Origin: Romanomermis culicivorax
Lineage: Eukaryota; Nematoda; Enoplea; Mermithida; Mermithidae
NCBI GenBank assembly: GCA_963922205.1
Contig: CAWUHX010000141.1
Span: forward strand, 620,001 to 684,000
DNA: 64,000 bases
Direction of reading: 5' to 3'
Made by a program: the position numbers and the translations under genes. The notes below the pieces were generated by a model. It was not told the DNA's origin, searched no databases, and saw only the letters and a program-made list of their open reading frames with translations. Within the stretch, counting starts at the first letter, position 1. Each line of letters opens with the position of its first letter. Shown piece after piece: positions 1-10,202 of this stretch.

Positions 1-1484
1 CTTTTTTTGATCATTTTAGAGGCCTGGGCTCCTAAAAGTTTGGAAATGGCTCCTAAAATTTTAGGTCTAGGAGCCACTTTGGTTCCTAAAATTTTGACTT
101 ATTCATTTATGTAATAGCGAATTGTAGTTATTTTCATTCAATTTTAGATTTAAAATACGTGTTTTACAGGCTCTAAAATCATAAAACACGGAAAATTTTA
201 CGGCGCTTAGGGCCGGATCTAATTCTATAATTTTTCAACTTAGTCTATTCACTGTTTTTCTACAATTAAACTTTCTGAGGGAAAAATTCTCGAAAAAGGG
301 GAAAAATATGGGGGTTCGACATGGAAAAGACGAATATTGGTGCATATAAAAGATCAATGTCTTAATTTTTCCATTTTTTGTTACTCTTTTTTTCTATGAA
401 GCCAATTTTGAATTTGTGCTCATGATGGAGGTGATTTCCATGAATTTTAAGTTTAATTTTAATTTTTCAAATTTGTGCAAGTATTAACATATTTTTTAAT
501 TTAAAATTATATAAAATGTTTTCAAACCATGTATGTTTATTGAATAAGTTATCCTTAAATTGATTTTCCAGCATTTTTGTATGTCAAAATCTAAAAAAAA
601 AATCATTCTGTAGTGCTGGAAAGATATAGGAGACAACAGAACAATAAGAACAGAAGCTGCATTTTCAAAACCCTATACTTTTGAGTCAAAAGGAAATGAA
701 CTCAAGTGCTATCTTGGAAGAAGGTTTGTGCAAGAATCAACGAAAAGTTTTTTTTGCATAAAAAATTTTCTTTGCAGAAAGATTTCTCGGCCGATCTTTT
801 TACATGTAGAAAGAAGCCTTGTAACCGAAAACGCTGGTTGGAAATCAAATTTTGAACAAATATTTTTTTAACACTTATCGACTGATTGAATATCTATTTA
901 ACTTAATTATATACGTTCTACAGTGTGTTACAGGCCCGTTTTTCGCTATTCTTCAATTAGTTAGTAGTACAGTGTAAATTTGCACCGTTTCCATAGCTCA
1001 TTTAATTTAAAGCGACGAACGTAGCAACAACCGAAAAAAGTAAGTTGAATTTCATACATAATTTCACATAGTGGAAATCTTTGTACTGTAGAAAAACGCG
1101 AAATTTCTCCATGTGAATGGAAAAAGCCCAAATAATCGAAGAACATCATGCGTCGATTTGGATAGAACTGCATCGATACCTGGAGTCCGAGAAATTGTGA
1201 AAACTTAACCAGGTTAATGAAGGAAATTTTCAGATGTTCTGTTTGCCGCTCATTGACAAACTTTTTTCCGTTGGCTGCAGTGTAAGCTTAACAGTTTTTT
1301 CCGCATTGAACTTAATTTCACGGATGGGTCATTTCTATTCCGCATTGAACTTACTTTCATGGGATCGATCATTTCGAAATGAACGGAGTACATTGTCAAC
1401 TTTCTCACTTTTGAAAAATTTAGTTTTGTCGTTTTATCGTTTCTAGTATCACCTTCACGATTATACCAACTCCAAATACATAAT
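1..1484. other. Non-genic AT-rich flank
   Basis: No gene is supported here. A short perfect palindrome, CCTAAAATTTTAGG, lies at 52-65 inside a stretch rich in repeated CTCCTAAAA words. The longest open frame (minus strand, about 1250-1687) has no recognisable motif, and its counterpart near 18000 is not kept open. Confidence 0.6.
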
Positions 1485-2529
1485 CGAAAATTTAAGACAC
1501 GATTTCTGAGAGATTCTACTTTTTTCAACACAAGCCTACGATAAGTTGAAATATACTCGTACCTAAAAAAACAGAAATTTTGGGTAGTCTTGTTTGCTGA
1601 GTTCTGTGGTACTATTCGTTTTGCTTGTAAACGAAAATTCGCGCCGCTACAGTATGCCAAAGTTTGAAAATTGATGATTTTTTGCATTTTTCAGTGGTCT
1701 TGCTAGCCAAGCGATATTTCAAGATCGGATCGATCTTATTTAATGAATAAATATTCATTTTACAGACGAGAGAATAAACCCTCTTCTGATGTAATATTTA
1801 CAGTAAATGATTGCATATTACATTTTTTCATAAAGTTCAAAGTGTCAAAAATGAGCCGTCAAAATTGGAAAAATTTTGTTTATGGGCACTCCCGAGCACC
1901 CACCCATCGGAAGTTGCAGAATTTTATTTTCTCATATTGTAGCTCATACATTTTTACTGCATTGGTTAAAATTTCATTAAAATTTTTGTACCTTTTTGGG
2001 AGCTGCACTGCTCTGAAGAAGGCATACTTATGAAAATTTCATAGAAATCATTGTATTTGCCAGGTGGCCCTTGTCTACCCCTTGAGATATATTTATCACC
2101 TATACTGCAGAATTATCAAATAACTAATAGACTATAGTTTGAAGTATTAATTGTTTCGCAAGCAAACACTCTACACTCTGCAAGAAAGTTTGAACAGTCA
2201 AAAAGTAGAAGCAAAATGAAGAAAAATCTTGCTTAGAGGCACTCCCGAGCACCTTCACTTACCATGCTGCAGAATATTATCTTTTTATTCTATCTACTGT
2301 TCACACATTTCTACAATAGATGTGGAAGAGCATTGTGATTCGAATACCCCTGAGGAGCTACTTAGATCCAAAGAAAGCAAAATCCTGAAAATTGCTCAAA
2401 AATCAATTTTTTTGCATTTTTGTGTTTTTATGGAGTAGGTTCATTATATCAATACTGGAACCGGAAAATACATTAAAAAGGCCACAACTTTTCAGACATG
2501 TTTAGAAAAGCAGTGATTTATGATTTTAA

Positions 2530-2745
2530 CTGCATTTTTATCTACTTGATAAATATTACTTGATAATACTTGATAAATTTCATCTACTTGATAAATTAAA
2601 ATACTTGATAAACTTGATAAAAGATAAACTTGATAAATTAATAAATTGATAAATGATAAACTTGATAAATTGATAAATAATAAACTTGATAAATACTTGA
2701 TAAAATTGATAAATACTTGATAAAATTGATAAATGTTCAATTCCA
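2530..2745. repeat. Degenerate CTTGATAAAT microsatellite
   Basis: A run of 9-17 bp variants of CTTGATAAATTGATAAA fills this interval. The homologous position in the second copy (about 18960-18985) has a single unit. The array therefore expanded or contracted after the duplication, and it coincides with the change from diverged to near-identical sequence between the copies. Confidence 0.85.
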
Positions 2746-2862
2746 TTGAGTCACTGATCTAAAATGATCATACAAGCACCCCTGCCCCCAATCAATTTTC
2801 ACCAAACTGATTCAAGTCACTGATCTAATGCCCCCAGCCTAATTAAACTTCACAAAGTATAT

Positions 2863-2868
2863 GTCATT
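2863..2868. other. Target-site sequence GTCATT beside element 1
   Basis: The same hexamer abuts both ends of element 2 (19105-19110 and 33256-33261). Element 1 has no right end, so here it is a copied flank, not proof of a separate insertion. Confidence 0.8.
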
Positions 2869-2940
2869 AGTAGTATATGGGGTCTACGGAGTCCCCACAC
2901 AAAAGATAGCATTTTTCGGCCTATCCTTAAGTACAGGGCC
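2869..2940. repeat. Left terminal inverted repeat of element 1
   Basis: The 72 bp begin AGTAGTATATGGGG and are identical to the left terminus of element 2. They are the reverse complement, with two mismatches, of the element 2 right terminus. Confidence 0.9.
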
Positions 2941-2967
2941 CGTAATATAAAAAATCGACATAGCTTG

Positions 2968-3568
2968 CTAGAAAAATTTTATTAACCCGAATGACGTCAT
3001 ACAATCAAGTAGCTGCAACTTTTTTATAGGAGCAGACACAAATAATGACGTCATCACTTTTTTATGACATGCAATATGAGGAAAGCCAATTAACATATCG
3101 TTTTTACATTTACATCCAGTGAAAATAAGTTTACCCGAATGAAATATTACAATGGTCATTTTGGGGTCACTCATTCTGTAAGTTAGGCCTGGAAATAATT
3201 CAGACACGAACATACTTTGCCGGGGGTAGGCTTTGAACAATTCTTCCAGACAAATTTTCAATCCGGTTGTATGGGAACCCACAAAATTTGCAATTTTAAA
3301 ATTACTCAGCTTGCACGTATATCCTTTACATTGTAGCCCCTTCATTAAATTATCCAAGATGCAGGCGGTATCTGCAGCAGTCTTTATTCCCACACAGACA
3401 ACTCTTCCATTCCAAAAAATCAATAACGTCGCCTTGGGGGTTGTCTCCTTTAAAATCAAAGCTGAGAATTTTCTGGGGTTGTATACACAATTCATTGTGT
3501 AGTTTGATCAAATCCAATCGGCACCCCAATTCCATTGTTACAGTCATATTCTGAAGTGTAGGGGGCAT
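2968..3568 (-). pseudogene. TBP-like protein, element 1 copy (frameshifted)
   Basis: This encodes a homologue of the TATA-binding protein core. The long frame (2968-3495) covers most of both TBP repeats: NPRKFSALIL and LLIFWNGRVVCVGIKT in the first, ELFPGLTYRM and IVIFHSGKLIFTGCK in the second. The first strand of the saddle (MTVTMELGCRLDL) lies in the overlapping frame that opens at 3568, so the two parts are separated by a one-base shift near 3490-3500. Translation could start inside, at the ATG at 3495, giving 175 residues without the first strand. Sequence is identical to the element 2 copy, including the shift. It is the last gene of the leftward block and lies about 30 bp inside the terminal repeat. 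Confidence 0.8.
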
Positions 3569-3625
3569 GGTGGTGTCCAGAGTTGTAATTAAAATATAAA
3601 ATGACCCGATGTTGTTGGTTCTTCC

Positions 3626-3633
3626 TATTTATA
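3626..3633 (-). promoter_or_regulatory. TATA box of the TBP-like gene, element 1
   Basis: Minus strand reads GGGTATAAATAGG, 58-65 bp before the first ATG of the TBP-like gene and just downstream of the penton stop codon. Confidence 0.65.
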
Positions 3634-3638
3634 CCCTT

Positions 3639-4424
3639 TTACATGCTTATGTCACTTAAAAATGAAAAAAATTGATTACTTTTTCGAAAATGTAACTTGA
3701 CGATTATTTTTCCTGTTACAAAATTGACACATTCATTTGCATCTGTTTTAAGAAAAATCTCAATTTCTGAAAAGTTTTTGACCAATATGGGTACATAGTG
3801 GAGGGAATCATATATTTTGTTGACAATTTTTCCGTATCTATTTTCTATGCTCACAATTCTTAGGAGAGGTGCGAGAACATCGCCCACTATTTGAGGTTCT
3901 ACCAGGTTACAGTAGACGAACATAGACTCGAACCCACCTCTTAAGTCAAAGAGGTATTTCGACCATGTTGAACTTAAAATTTTTGGTTCAGCAAATCCAA
4001 GGATATGTTGCAAGCATGATGACAATTGTACACTTTCAATAATTTCATTATTTATTTTGATACTAGCTTTTCTATCGTAGTTATTGTAGGAGAACTCTAC
4101 ACCCTTGGCGATGCCAGCCTCGTCCTCAGCAGTTAATGCGTTTTTGATGGACCAGGCTATGGTGTCAGTTAGTTCTTTCACTGGGGAATAATACGAGGTG
4201 GGAACACGAACTGTGTACAGTTTTTTAGATGAGGCGTGTTGAATAACAATTTCTTGGTCATCATTTGAAATATTTTCCCAAGCATGAGGGTAGATGATTT
4301 CACACAATCCGCACTCCCAATCCCCTTGGAGCATTAGCCTATATGGCAGTCGTATGCTAAAGTGACTGGCTTTATTGCCAGGATTACTCACTGTATTGCT
4401 AGGTAAGGTTACATAGAATGACAT
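3639..4424 (-). CDS. Penton-like minor capsid protein, element 1 copy
   Basis: An open frame of 261 codons starts at MSFYVTLPSN. The upstream in-frame extension to 4511 overlaps the protease gene and carries the TATA box, so the ATG at 4424 is preferred. The N-terminal pattern (FSIRLPYRLMLQGDWECGL, then YPHAW) is the signature of the protein found beside the major capsid gene in metazoan Polintons/adintoviruses, usually interpreted as the single-jelly-roll penton at capsid vertices. I recognise it by neighbourhood and this pattern, not by structure. It is identical to the element 2 copy and has no internal break. Confidence 0.7.
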   Translation of the reverse strand: MSFYVTLPSNTVSNPGNKASHFSIRLPYRLMLQGDWECGLCEIIYPHAWENISNDDQEIVIQHASSKKLYTVRVPTSYYSPVKELTDTIAWSIKNALTAEDEAGIAKGVEFSYNNYDRKASIKINNEIIESVQLSSCLQHILGFAEPKILSSTWSKYLFDLRGGFESMFVYCNLVEPQIVGDVLAPLLRIVSIENRYGKIVNKIYDSLHYVPILVKNFSEIEIFLKTDANECVNFVTGKIIVKLHFRKSNQFFSFLSDISM

Positions 4425-4458
4425 TTTGAATAAAGATAACTGATATGTTGCGCAACTC

Positions 4459-4466
4459 CTTTTATA
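4459..4466 (-). promoter_or_regulatory. TATA box of the penton gene, element 1
   Basis: Minus strand AAAAAGGTATAAAAGG, 35-42 bp before the penton ATG. The TAA at 4462-4464 is also the protease stop codon. Confidence 0.75.
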
Positions 4467-4968
4467 CCTTTTTGATGTTGCATAGCCAATTAATGATAAA
4501 ATGATCATCATATACGGGTGTATTTATTAAAAAGAGTTCATTGATAAATCCTGTGACATATTCATCAATTTGGGGGCATCTTGTTAAGCAGTTGGTAATG
4601 GTTTTCATGGGAACCCCTCTTACTTTCCGTATCAGATAAAATAAGCAAAATTGTCCGCAAGTTGCTGTTAGAAATGCTTGCAAGCATTTTTTATTGTGCT
4701 TTATGTTGGTTGAGTTTTTTGACATGTATTGTTGTATATGGGGTATGGGAGGAGACCCGTAACTATCAAAATACTCACATTTGCCGTTTGCATCAAAATA
4801 TAATGCGACCCAATGAGATCCCGGGTCATTATGCTTATCCAAGTTTATCACTAAAGTGCAGGGTACTGTTGTAACAGGTGGCAAAAGTTCGATGGGATAA
4901 ACACCAACTTGCACTTGTCTCAGGGCTTGATCATTTTTTAGCACCATCAATATATCACTTGTATTCAT
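4462..4968 (-). CDS. Adenain-type cysteine protease, element 1 copy
   Basis: The 168-residue product is a maturation protease of the adenovirus endopeptidase (C5) type, which in adenoviruses cleaves capsid and core precursors during assembly. His52 lies in GSHWVALYF, Asp68 in EYFDSYG and Cys104 in ATCGQFCLFYL, the order of the family triad (in adenain the acidic residue is Glu). It is somewhat shorter than adenoviral adenain (about 200 residues). It follows the major capsid gene by 27 bp, and its last codons AAG GTA TAA form part of the penton promoter. It is open and identical to the element 2 copy. Confidence 0.88.
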   Translation of the reverse strand: MNTSDILMVLKNDQALRQVQVGVYPIELLPPVTTVPCTLVINLDKHNDPGSHWVALYFDANGKCEYFDSYGSPPIPHIQQYMSKNSTNIKHNKKCLQAFLTATCGQFCLFYLIRKVRGVPMKTITNCLTRCPQIDEYVTGFINELFLINTPVYDDHFIINWLCNIKKV

Positions 4969-4995
4969 TTTTTAAGCATTGTAATCATTGAATAC

Positions 4996-6261
4996 TCATC
5001 TGTTTTCATCTATCATAAATAGATTGTCAAATTCTGCATATATTATCACTTTTATACCAGTGGCAGGAATTCCTTCGGCGGAGGTCAATTCAATGCTGGT
5101 TGAACCTTCCTTTATTAAGTCCCAGTGCCTACTATCATCTTCATCCGGTGTTAGGTCAAATGGGAAATAACATTGACCATATTTATAATTTTCTCTACTT
5201 ATCATGTTACCCTTGTTGTCCTTAGCCATGTCCAAAACTTCAAAGAGCTGATCATAAGCGTGTATATACTTGTTATTGGCAAAATCCAGTTTTAAGGGGT
5301 GAGAGGGAAATGTTTGTCCCCCAGCTATGACTTTAACCTCTGTGATACTGTAACACTTGAAATTGAAGGGGGATTTTTTTAGGTTTCCCCTGTACGCATC
5401 AGCATCCACACAAGCTATAATCATTCGCCTAGGTAATTGCCCCGTAAATAATGTATTAAGAGGTGCAGATTGTGCAGTGCTGGGGATGTGCAAATTCATC
5501 ATGACGACTCTGCCTATGGGATATTTTGCCGTGTGTTGGAGCATAGTTTGTTCCAGGGCCAATCCAACACTGTCCAACACTTCTACTTTAGGAATATACC
5601 ATTTCATTTGTAATACCGCAAGTTTTGCTTCAACAATACCCTGCAGACTTTGTAACACAAAATCATTATTATTTCTGTTTAATTCTAACTTTAATTCTGT
5701 AAAATTCAGCAGGTAGCAATCTTGCATAAATAAATCAATATGCAGAGGAGCAGATACTTCAACAACAAGTCCATCTGCAAAATAAACAGCTCTCTCCTTG
5801 AACCCCGGGTTATCATCCATATCAATTTGTTTCCCACTTTCCAATGTATACAATGCAGACTGTAGGTGGGTATTTTTAGCATTGTTACTGTAATTTAACT
5901 CTGTTTCAAAAAAAGCTTTATAAGCATATTTGTCCCCGTTATCATATACCAGGCGGTCATTTAAAAAAAGCACAACTTGCCTGAAAAATGTTTTTCCCAT
6001 CAAATTAATGGGCGCAAATACATGGGTGGTGGCAGCTGGAATAGTTAAATTCAACGTCATATACAAATAGTTTTTACTTAGCTGCATCATGTTGGGGTCG
6101 GGTGGTACACGGAATTCATATGGGCCTTCTTTTGTTATTGGGTTTATGGGATTAATCTCATCCCAATATCCCTTTTTGATGACCACCTGCGTGGGTGGTA
6201 CTGTAAAAAAATCCAATTCAGATTTTGTGCTCAGAAAAGAGAGTGAATCAACGAGAGACAT
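4996..6261 (-). CDS. Major capsid protein (double jelly-roll), element 1 copy
   Basis: The 421-residue protein belongs to the family often annotated in animal genomes as F54H12.2-like, which is the Polinton/adintovirus major capsid protein. Recognisable blocks are SELDFFTVPPTQ at the N-terminus, GPYEFRVPPDPNMMQLSKN, LPRRMIIACVDADAY in the middle, and IIYAEFDNLFMIDENR at the extreme C-terminus. I chose the ATG at 6261 because the earlier in-frame start (6300) lies in the pX gene, and the homologue in element 3 starts at the same place. The start overlaps the pX stop by 14 bp. The frame is intact. Confidence 0.9.
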   Translation of the reverse strand: MSLVDSLSFLSTKSELDFFTVPPTQVVIKKGYWDEINPINPITKEGPYEFRVPPDPNMMQLSKNYLYMTLNLTIPAATTHVFAPINLMGKTFFRQVVLFLNDRLVYDNGDKYAYKAFFETELNYSNNAKNTHLQSALYTLESGKQIDMDDNPGFKERAVYFADGLVVEVSAPLHIDLFMQDCYLLNFTELKLELNRNNNDFVLQSLQGIVEAKLAVLQMKWYIPKVEVLDSVGLALEQTMLQHTAKYPIGRVVMMNLHIPSTAQSAPLNTLFTGQLPRRMIIACVDADAYRGNLKKSPFNFKCYSITEVKVIAGGQTFPSHPLKLDFANNKYIHAYDQLFEVLDMAKDNKGNMISRENYKYGQCYFPFDLTPDEDDSRHWDLIKEGSTSIELTSAEGIPATGIKVIIYAEFDNLFMIDENR

Positions 6262-6688
6262 TTTTTCGTTTTTTCTTCTTATTTGAATTAAATATATCAT
6301 CCTGGTGTGAACTGGCTTTTATACTTTTTGGTCTAGACCTCAAAGCACCTCCTTTTTGTAACAACGCTTCACTACCCTTTTTTAATAAGTTTGAGACACC
6401 CTCTTTGCTGTGTTCTTCCAGAGCCTCTGTTATGGGCTGTCCTCTCAGATAATCGGATGCAATATTCAAACCAGTGGATAATGCTTGTCTCCCAAGGTGG
6501 GAGGAGACTGACTTAAATACAGGCACAGCCATTCTAAATAGAGACCTAAAAAAGCTACCTAGTCCAGCTCCCCATTGGTAAGGAGTACCCTTGAATCCAG
6601 TATAGTTACCATAACCATTTTGTTTAGCCTGGTCAGTATAGTACTGTAACCAGACGTTCAAATTTTCAGGATTGTAATATTGGCGCAT
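6248..6688 (-). CDS. pX-like structural protein, element 1 copy
   Basis: The 146-residue protein begins MRQYYNPENLNVWLQYYTDQ. It then has a glycine-rich stretch (GTPYQWGAGLGSFFRSLFR), a predicted amphipathic or membrane-active segment through SVSSHLGRQALSTG, and a very basic tail ending KKKKRKNVSR. This architecture matches the small basic protein beside the capsid gene in adintoviruses, compared in the literature with adenovirus pX/pVI. A role in packaging DNA or in membrane penetration is inferred. It is open, and its 3' end carries the capsid gene TATA box within codons for Ser-Ile-Lys. Confidence 0.75.
   Translation of the reverse strand: MRQYYNPENLNVWLQYYTDQAKQNGYGNYTGFKGTPYQWGAGLGSFFRSLFRMAVPVFKSVSSHLGRQALSTGLNIASDYLRGQPITEALEEHSKEGVSNLLKKGSEALLQKGGALRSRPKSIKASSHQDDIFNSNKKKKRKNVSR
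6316..6323 (-). promoter_or_regulatory. TATA box of the capsid gene, element 1
   Basis: Minus strand CCAAAAAGTATAAAAGCC, 55-62 bp before the capsid ATG, inside the pX coding sequence. Confidence 0.75.
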
Positions 6689-6729
6689 TTTGTTTCATAA
6701 AAATTCATTGTGTTAATATTCTTTTTTTA

Positions 6730-6737
6730 CTTTTATA
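6730..6737 (-). promoter_or_regulatory. TATA box of the pX gene, element 1
   Basis: Minus strand CTAAAAGTATAAAAGTAA, 42-49 bp before the pX ATG in an otherwise non-coding gap. Confidence 0.75.
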
Positions 6738-6786
6738 CTTTTAGTCTATTCCATGTTGTTCTTGCATTTATTCTTTTCAGAGACGT

Positions 6787-7191
6787 TCAGGGTGATGAGG
6801 AGGGCGTGGACACCGATGATAAGGGTGATACATAAACGTCATCATCTAATAAAGTTAACCTTGACTTATTCGGGATAATGGACAGGGGAACATTAGCTTT
6901 GTGCAAGTTTTTTACAAAAATTTCAGCACTGATAGCAGGCAGTCTACTTCTGCTATCTCGAGAAAAATCTGAAATTAAATCAATAATATTTGTCCCCGTA
7001 ACCTTCTTTTCATCAACAATCATTTCCCCCGCATCAGACCACTGCATATGAGGATTTTTCTTTGCATAATTGTAAAGTTCCCTGGCAAATACTTGATACT
7101 TTTTCGGAATTACAGATAAAGCACTTTCTAAAAAAGTGTCAGTATGTGATGACGTTCCCGGAGTATTTGCAGGTTCATTGGGTACAGGTAC
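6787..7191 (-). pseudogene. Conserved Polinton protein, truncated, element 1
   Basis: This is the C-terminal part of the gene described at 23029-23664. Homologous sequence ends at about 7191, and the open frame continues to 7266 only through unrelated DNA, so its first ~25 residues are not native. The conserved domain (YAKKNPHMQWSDAGEMI, then TGTNIIDLISD and PNKSRLTL) is retained. Function is unknown. The junction marks the right breakpoint of element 1. Confidence 0.75.
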
Positions 7192-7560
7192 ACTTTCCTG
7201 GTCACAAAGTCGAGGTGAGGAGGAAATATATCTTAGAGGTTGAAGTTGAGTATCTGTGACCTTCAATATCGGACAGCGACTTCACATTTGCAGTACTATG
7301 GTAGTTTTTTCTCTTTAGATGTGTCGGTCATATGAAAAGATAGGAAAAACAGAGTGGTGTTTCCACAGTGACCTCTTGACTGATCATCTGAGTAGCAACT
7401 ATTCGAATTGGAATTTTACTTTTGAAAGGACCACAAGCAGTGGGATATCTAGTGAACAACTCGAATTTCTCCAGAAAAATCTTCATAGATTATTGGTTAT
7501 CCAACCTCACAACATGTTTTTTGTAACCATTTCACCTCCATTTACATAGTTCTCCTATTC
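7192..7560. other. Unassigned sequence right of the element 1 breakpoint
   Basis: No motif, gene or terminal repeat is seen. It is unrelated to the sequence that follows the same point in element 2. Confidence 0.5.
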
Positions 7561-7965
7561 TCAGCATTCATTCAATGCCTCTATTGACCCATTCACCTCG
7601 TTAATAACATTCACCCATTAGTCCTGTTAATCCATGTTTGCTCTGTTCGTCTGTTCACCATATTCACCCATTCATTCTGTTCACTCATTCACCCTGTTCA
7701 TCAGTTCCCTCAGTTCACCATCTTCACCCTGTTCACCCATTCACCCTCTTCACCCATTTACCTTGTTCACCCTGTTCATCCATTCACCCTGTTCATCTTG
7801 TTCACCTATTCACCTTGTTCACCCCATTCACCCATTCACCCATTCACCCTGTTATCACCCATTCACCCTGTTCACCCTGTTCACCCATTCACCATATTCA
7901 CCTTGTTCACCCTCTTCACCCATTCACACTGTTCACCTGTTTTTCCATTCACCCTTTTCACTGTC
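7561..7965 (+). repeat. TTCACCC-type minisatellite
   Basis: Tandem 9-12 bp variants of TTCACCCATTCACCCTG fill the interval. Three overlapping open frames exist on the plus strand only because the repeat lacks stop codons. Their Ser/Thr/Pro/His composition is a by-product. Confidence 0.9.
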
Positions 7966-8809
7966 CCATTTCTTCCTATATTCTTATGTTTAGTGCAGTA
8001 TATATCTTAAACTGTTAGTAGGATTTATGGATTGGGCCTATTCTTCTTTGTATGTATTTCTTTTTTCTTTGGTCTTCTGTGTGTATTGCTTGTGTTTTCA
8101 ATTATGTGTGCTTTTGTGTTTTCATCTTTCTTCTCTGCTTTCTTTTGTCTCTACTTTCTTTCATTTTTTTATTCTATTCACCATTTGTAATAAAAATTTG
8201 TGCCGAATATTTGGATATCCAGATATTTTCTGTACAATTATCTGTATATCCAACAAAGATGTATGATTATCTGTATATCTGACAAACATCACTACCTTGT
8301 ATACGACAATAAACCTGACATGTTTTGAAGAGTTATCTGCAATAATGTGAAACAGTGGGAATGGGAATCATATGCATTCATGAATTCAAGTGATCAGCAA
8401 TCAAAGTTTTGTTTGAGAATATATTTGTTTCGTTCTGCAACTATGAATCCATAATATTCCATCTGTGAAATTAATTTGTAAAATTAAAAAATAAAAATAA
8501 ATAAAATTAAAATGTAAAAATTATTAACATCTGAGTGGCAATAGCAACTCTTTTGAACCGATCAACCACTAAGAAGCCGTTCAGCTTCTGATTTTTTTCA
8601 GAAAGGTTCTAAATTGTCATACATATGGGGGAGTCAGTGGTGTTGGTGGTGTCGTGTGGTTGAGGTGTAAAGATCAACTACAGGAGATGTTGGCCGGCTA
8701 ATGGGTACTGCACGTAGGGGATAACTACACTGATTGGCCTGCTGACATGAATGACCCCCAAAATGTGTGAAAAGCCTATCACTGAAGAATGACTGCCAGT
8801 AGACCTGGG
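7966..8809. other. No gene seen
   Basis: AT-rich sequence with T-rich strings to about 8180, then mixed composition. A GGTGTTGGTGGTGTCGTG tract lies near 8640. Nothing recognisable is coded. Confidence 0.5.
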
Positions 8810-9130
8810 AGTCTAGGAGTTAGACATCATAGCTTGATTCCTACAGGCAATAATGGAAGAGCCAATGTGGTTTTCCCAGAGGAATGATTCCAAGTGAAGG
8901 AGATCATTCTGGAGAAAACTCCGAGAAAGAAGGAAGAAAGAGTGAGTCCAAGAGGAAAGGAGAGCACTCTGGGGAAATGATGGTTTCAACGGAGTGATTC
9001 CCAGAGATCCCAGAGAAGAGATCACTCTGAGAAACTGTGAGGAAAAGGAGGAGTGATTGCAATGGACATTCTGAAGAGAGAATAGGAGAATGAGGGGAAT
9101 GATTCCACGGAAGGAGATCATTCAGGGGAA
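8810..9130 (+). repeat. Degenerate purine-rich tandem repeat
   Basis: Diverged units of about 60 bp are built around GGAATGATTCCA followed by GGAGATCATTC, seen near 8880, 8990 and 9095. All frames contain stops. It may belong to the gypsy element downstream, but no link is visible. Confidence 0.55.
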
Positions 9131-10202
9131 GAGACTCCTAGGGATGAAGAGTTATTGGATGGTTGCCCAGTGACTCTGGAGCGTAGTGGTGGCCAGGAAG
9201 GCGAGCATTGTTGTAGTGTAGAATCTGACACACTCATGTCAGTTTTGAAAAATGCCCACAAGTACAACATGTCCGACCATGCTGCACCTGGCCCAATGCA
9301 ACACTTACTGTAGAACATAGTTTTTGTGAATTGGTGTGTGAATTTTTGATTATTCCAGTGCATCTCATCTTTTATATTATAATTACTATTTCATATATAC
9401 ATTACTCGCCTTGTTTTTATATTGGTAATACATCACGTTTTTGGAAGGGCCGATTTAGAGGTAAGTTTTATAAATAAAGATTTAGTTAGAAAATTGTCTT
9501 ATTTGTGTTCTAAAGTGTGTTTCCTAGTCTGGCTATTTTTACTCAGGCTTTTCTTGGGTAAGTAGTATTCTTGCACTGGACTTCTCGCCCCTGAGTGAGG
9601 AGTCATACCCAAGTTTAAGGCAGGTGCAGAGAAGCACTGGCGTTAAGGTCGAGTCCTGGCTATCTCTCCTGCACAACAATTACTCCTACCAATTTCATCT
9701 TCTTCCTCCGACCCCACGGATCAAGGAGGCAAGAAATCGATCTGAGCTCCCAAGGCCATCTATAATTTTTAAAATATAACATGGGTGAACCATCTGGCTC
9801 GCCTGTTGCAACCCTAGGATCTGCTGCATGATTTTCGACCAATTTTCGCCCATTTTTCGTCCAATTTTCGCTCATTTTTCACCAAATTCCATCCATTTTT
9901 TCTCAAATTTTCGGCCAATTTTCAAGATTTTTCAACGCGGTTTTTGCCAGCGCCTTCTCCAATGATGGCACTATCACCTACAATCAACACCACGATGACA
10001 CCGACGTCAGCAACGTCAATATTCCCGACGGCGGGAATGACTACCTCAATTAATCCTCATTATTTGGTCCCAATCTGGTGCAGACAGTTTTTAATGCTTT
10101 TTTAGATGCCCCACATCTTCCTATGCAGGCACCCCCTTTGCCACCCACTCCGTGATGTAAGCAAGTGACACTGCACATCACAACAATCCCCAAAGAGGCC
10201 TG
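9131..10202. other. No gene seen; possible gypsy leader
   Basis: It contains repeated CCAATTTTCG/CCATTTTTC strings at 9835-9930. It could include a 5' LTR and leader of the retroelement downstream, but no matching second LTR was found. Confidence 0.35.

Larger units (their letters stand above)
1485..2868. repeat. Left-flank repeat, copy 1
   Basis: This stretch aligns with 17930-19110 for over a kilobase. By eye the match is roughly 95 percent up to about 2520 and essentially perfect from about 2746 to 2868. It directly precedes the left end of Polinton element 1, as its partner precedes element 2. Both copies carry the same GTCATT next to the element, so flank and element were duplicated together and did not insert twice independently. 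Confidence 0.85.
2869..7191. mobile_element. Polinton/Maverick element 1, right-truncated copy
   Basis: The interval is a near-perfect copy of the left 4.3 kb of element 2, with a constant offset of 16,242 bp. I noticed only two substitutions between them (near 3603 and 7124). It contains the left terminal inverted repeat, the TBP-like gene, penton, protease, major capsid protein, pX-like gene and part of the next conserved gene. Similarity stops abruptly at about 7191 inside that gene (partner position about 23433). ATPase, integrase, polymerase and the right terminal repeat are absent, so it cannot move on its own. It may be a segmental duplication, a gene-conversion tract or an assembly duplication. 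Confidence 0.9.

Noticed and set aside
1250..1687. 145-codon minus-strand frame
   Set aside because: The homologous copy near 18000 does not keep it open, and no motif is recognisable.
5357..5716. 119-codon plus-strand frame, repeated at 21599-21958
   Set aside because: Antisense shadow of the capsid gene, with no independent motif.
7634..8018. Overlapping open frames rich in Ser, Pro, His and Thr
   Set aside because: They follow the TTCACCC minisatellite, are open in all three plus frames, and have no start context or homologue.
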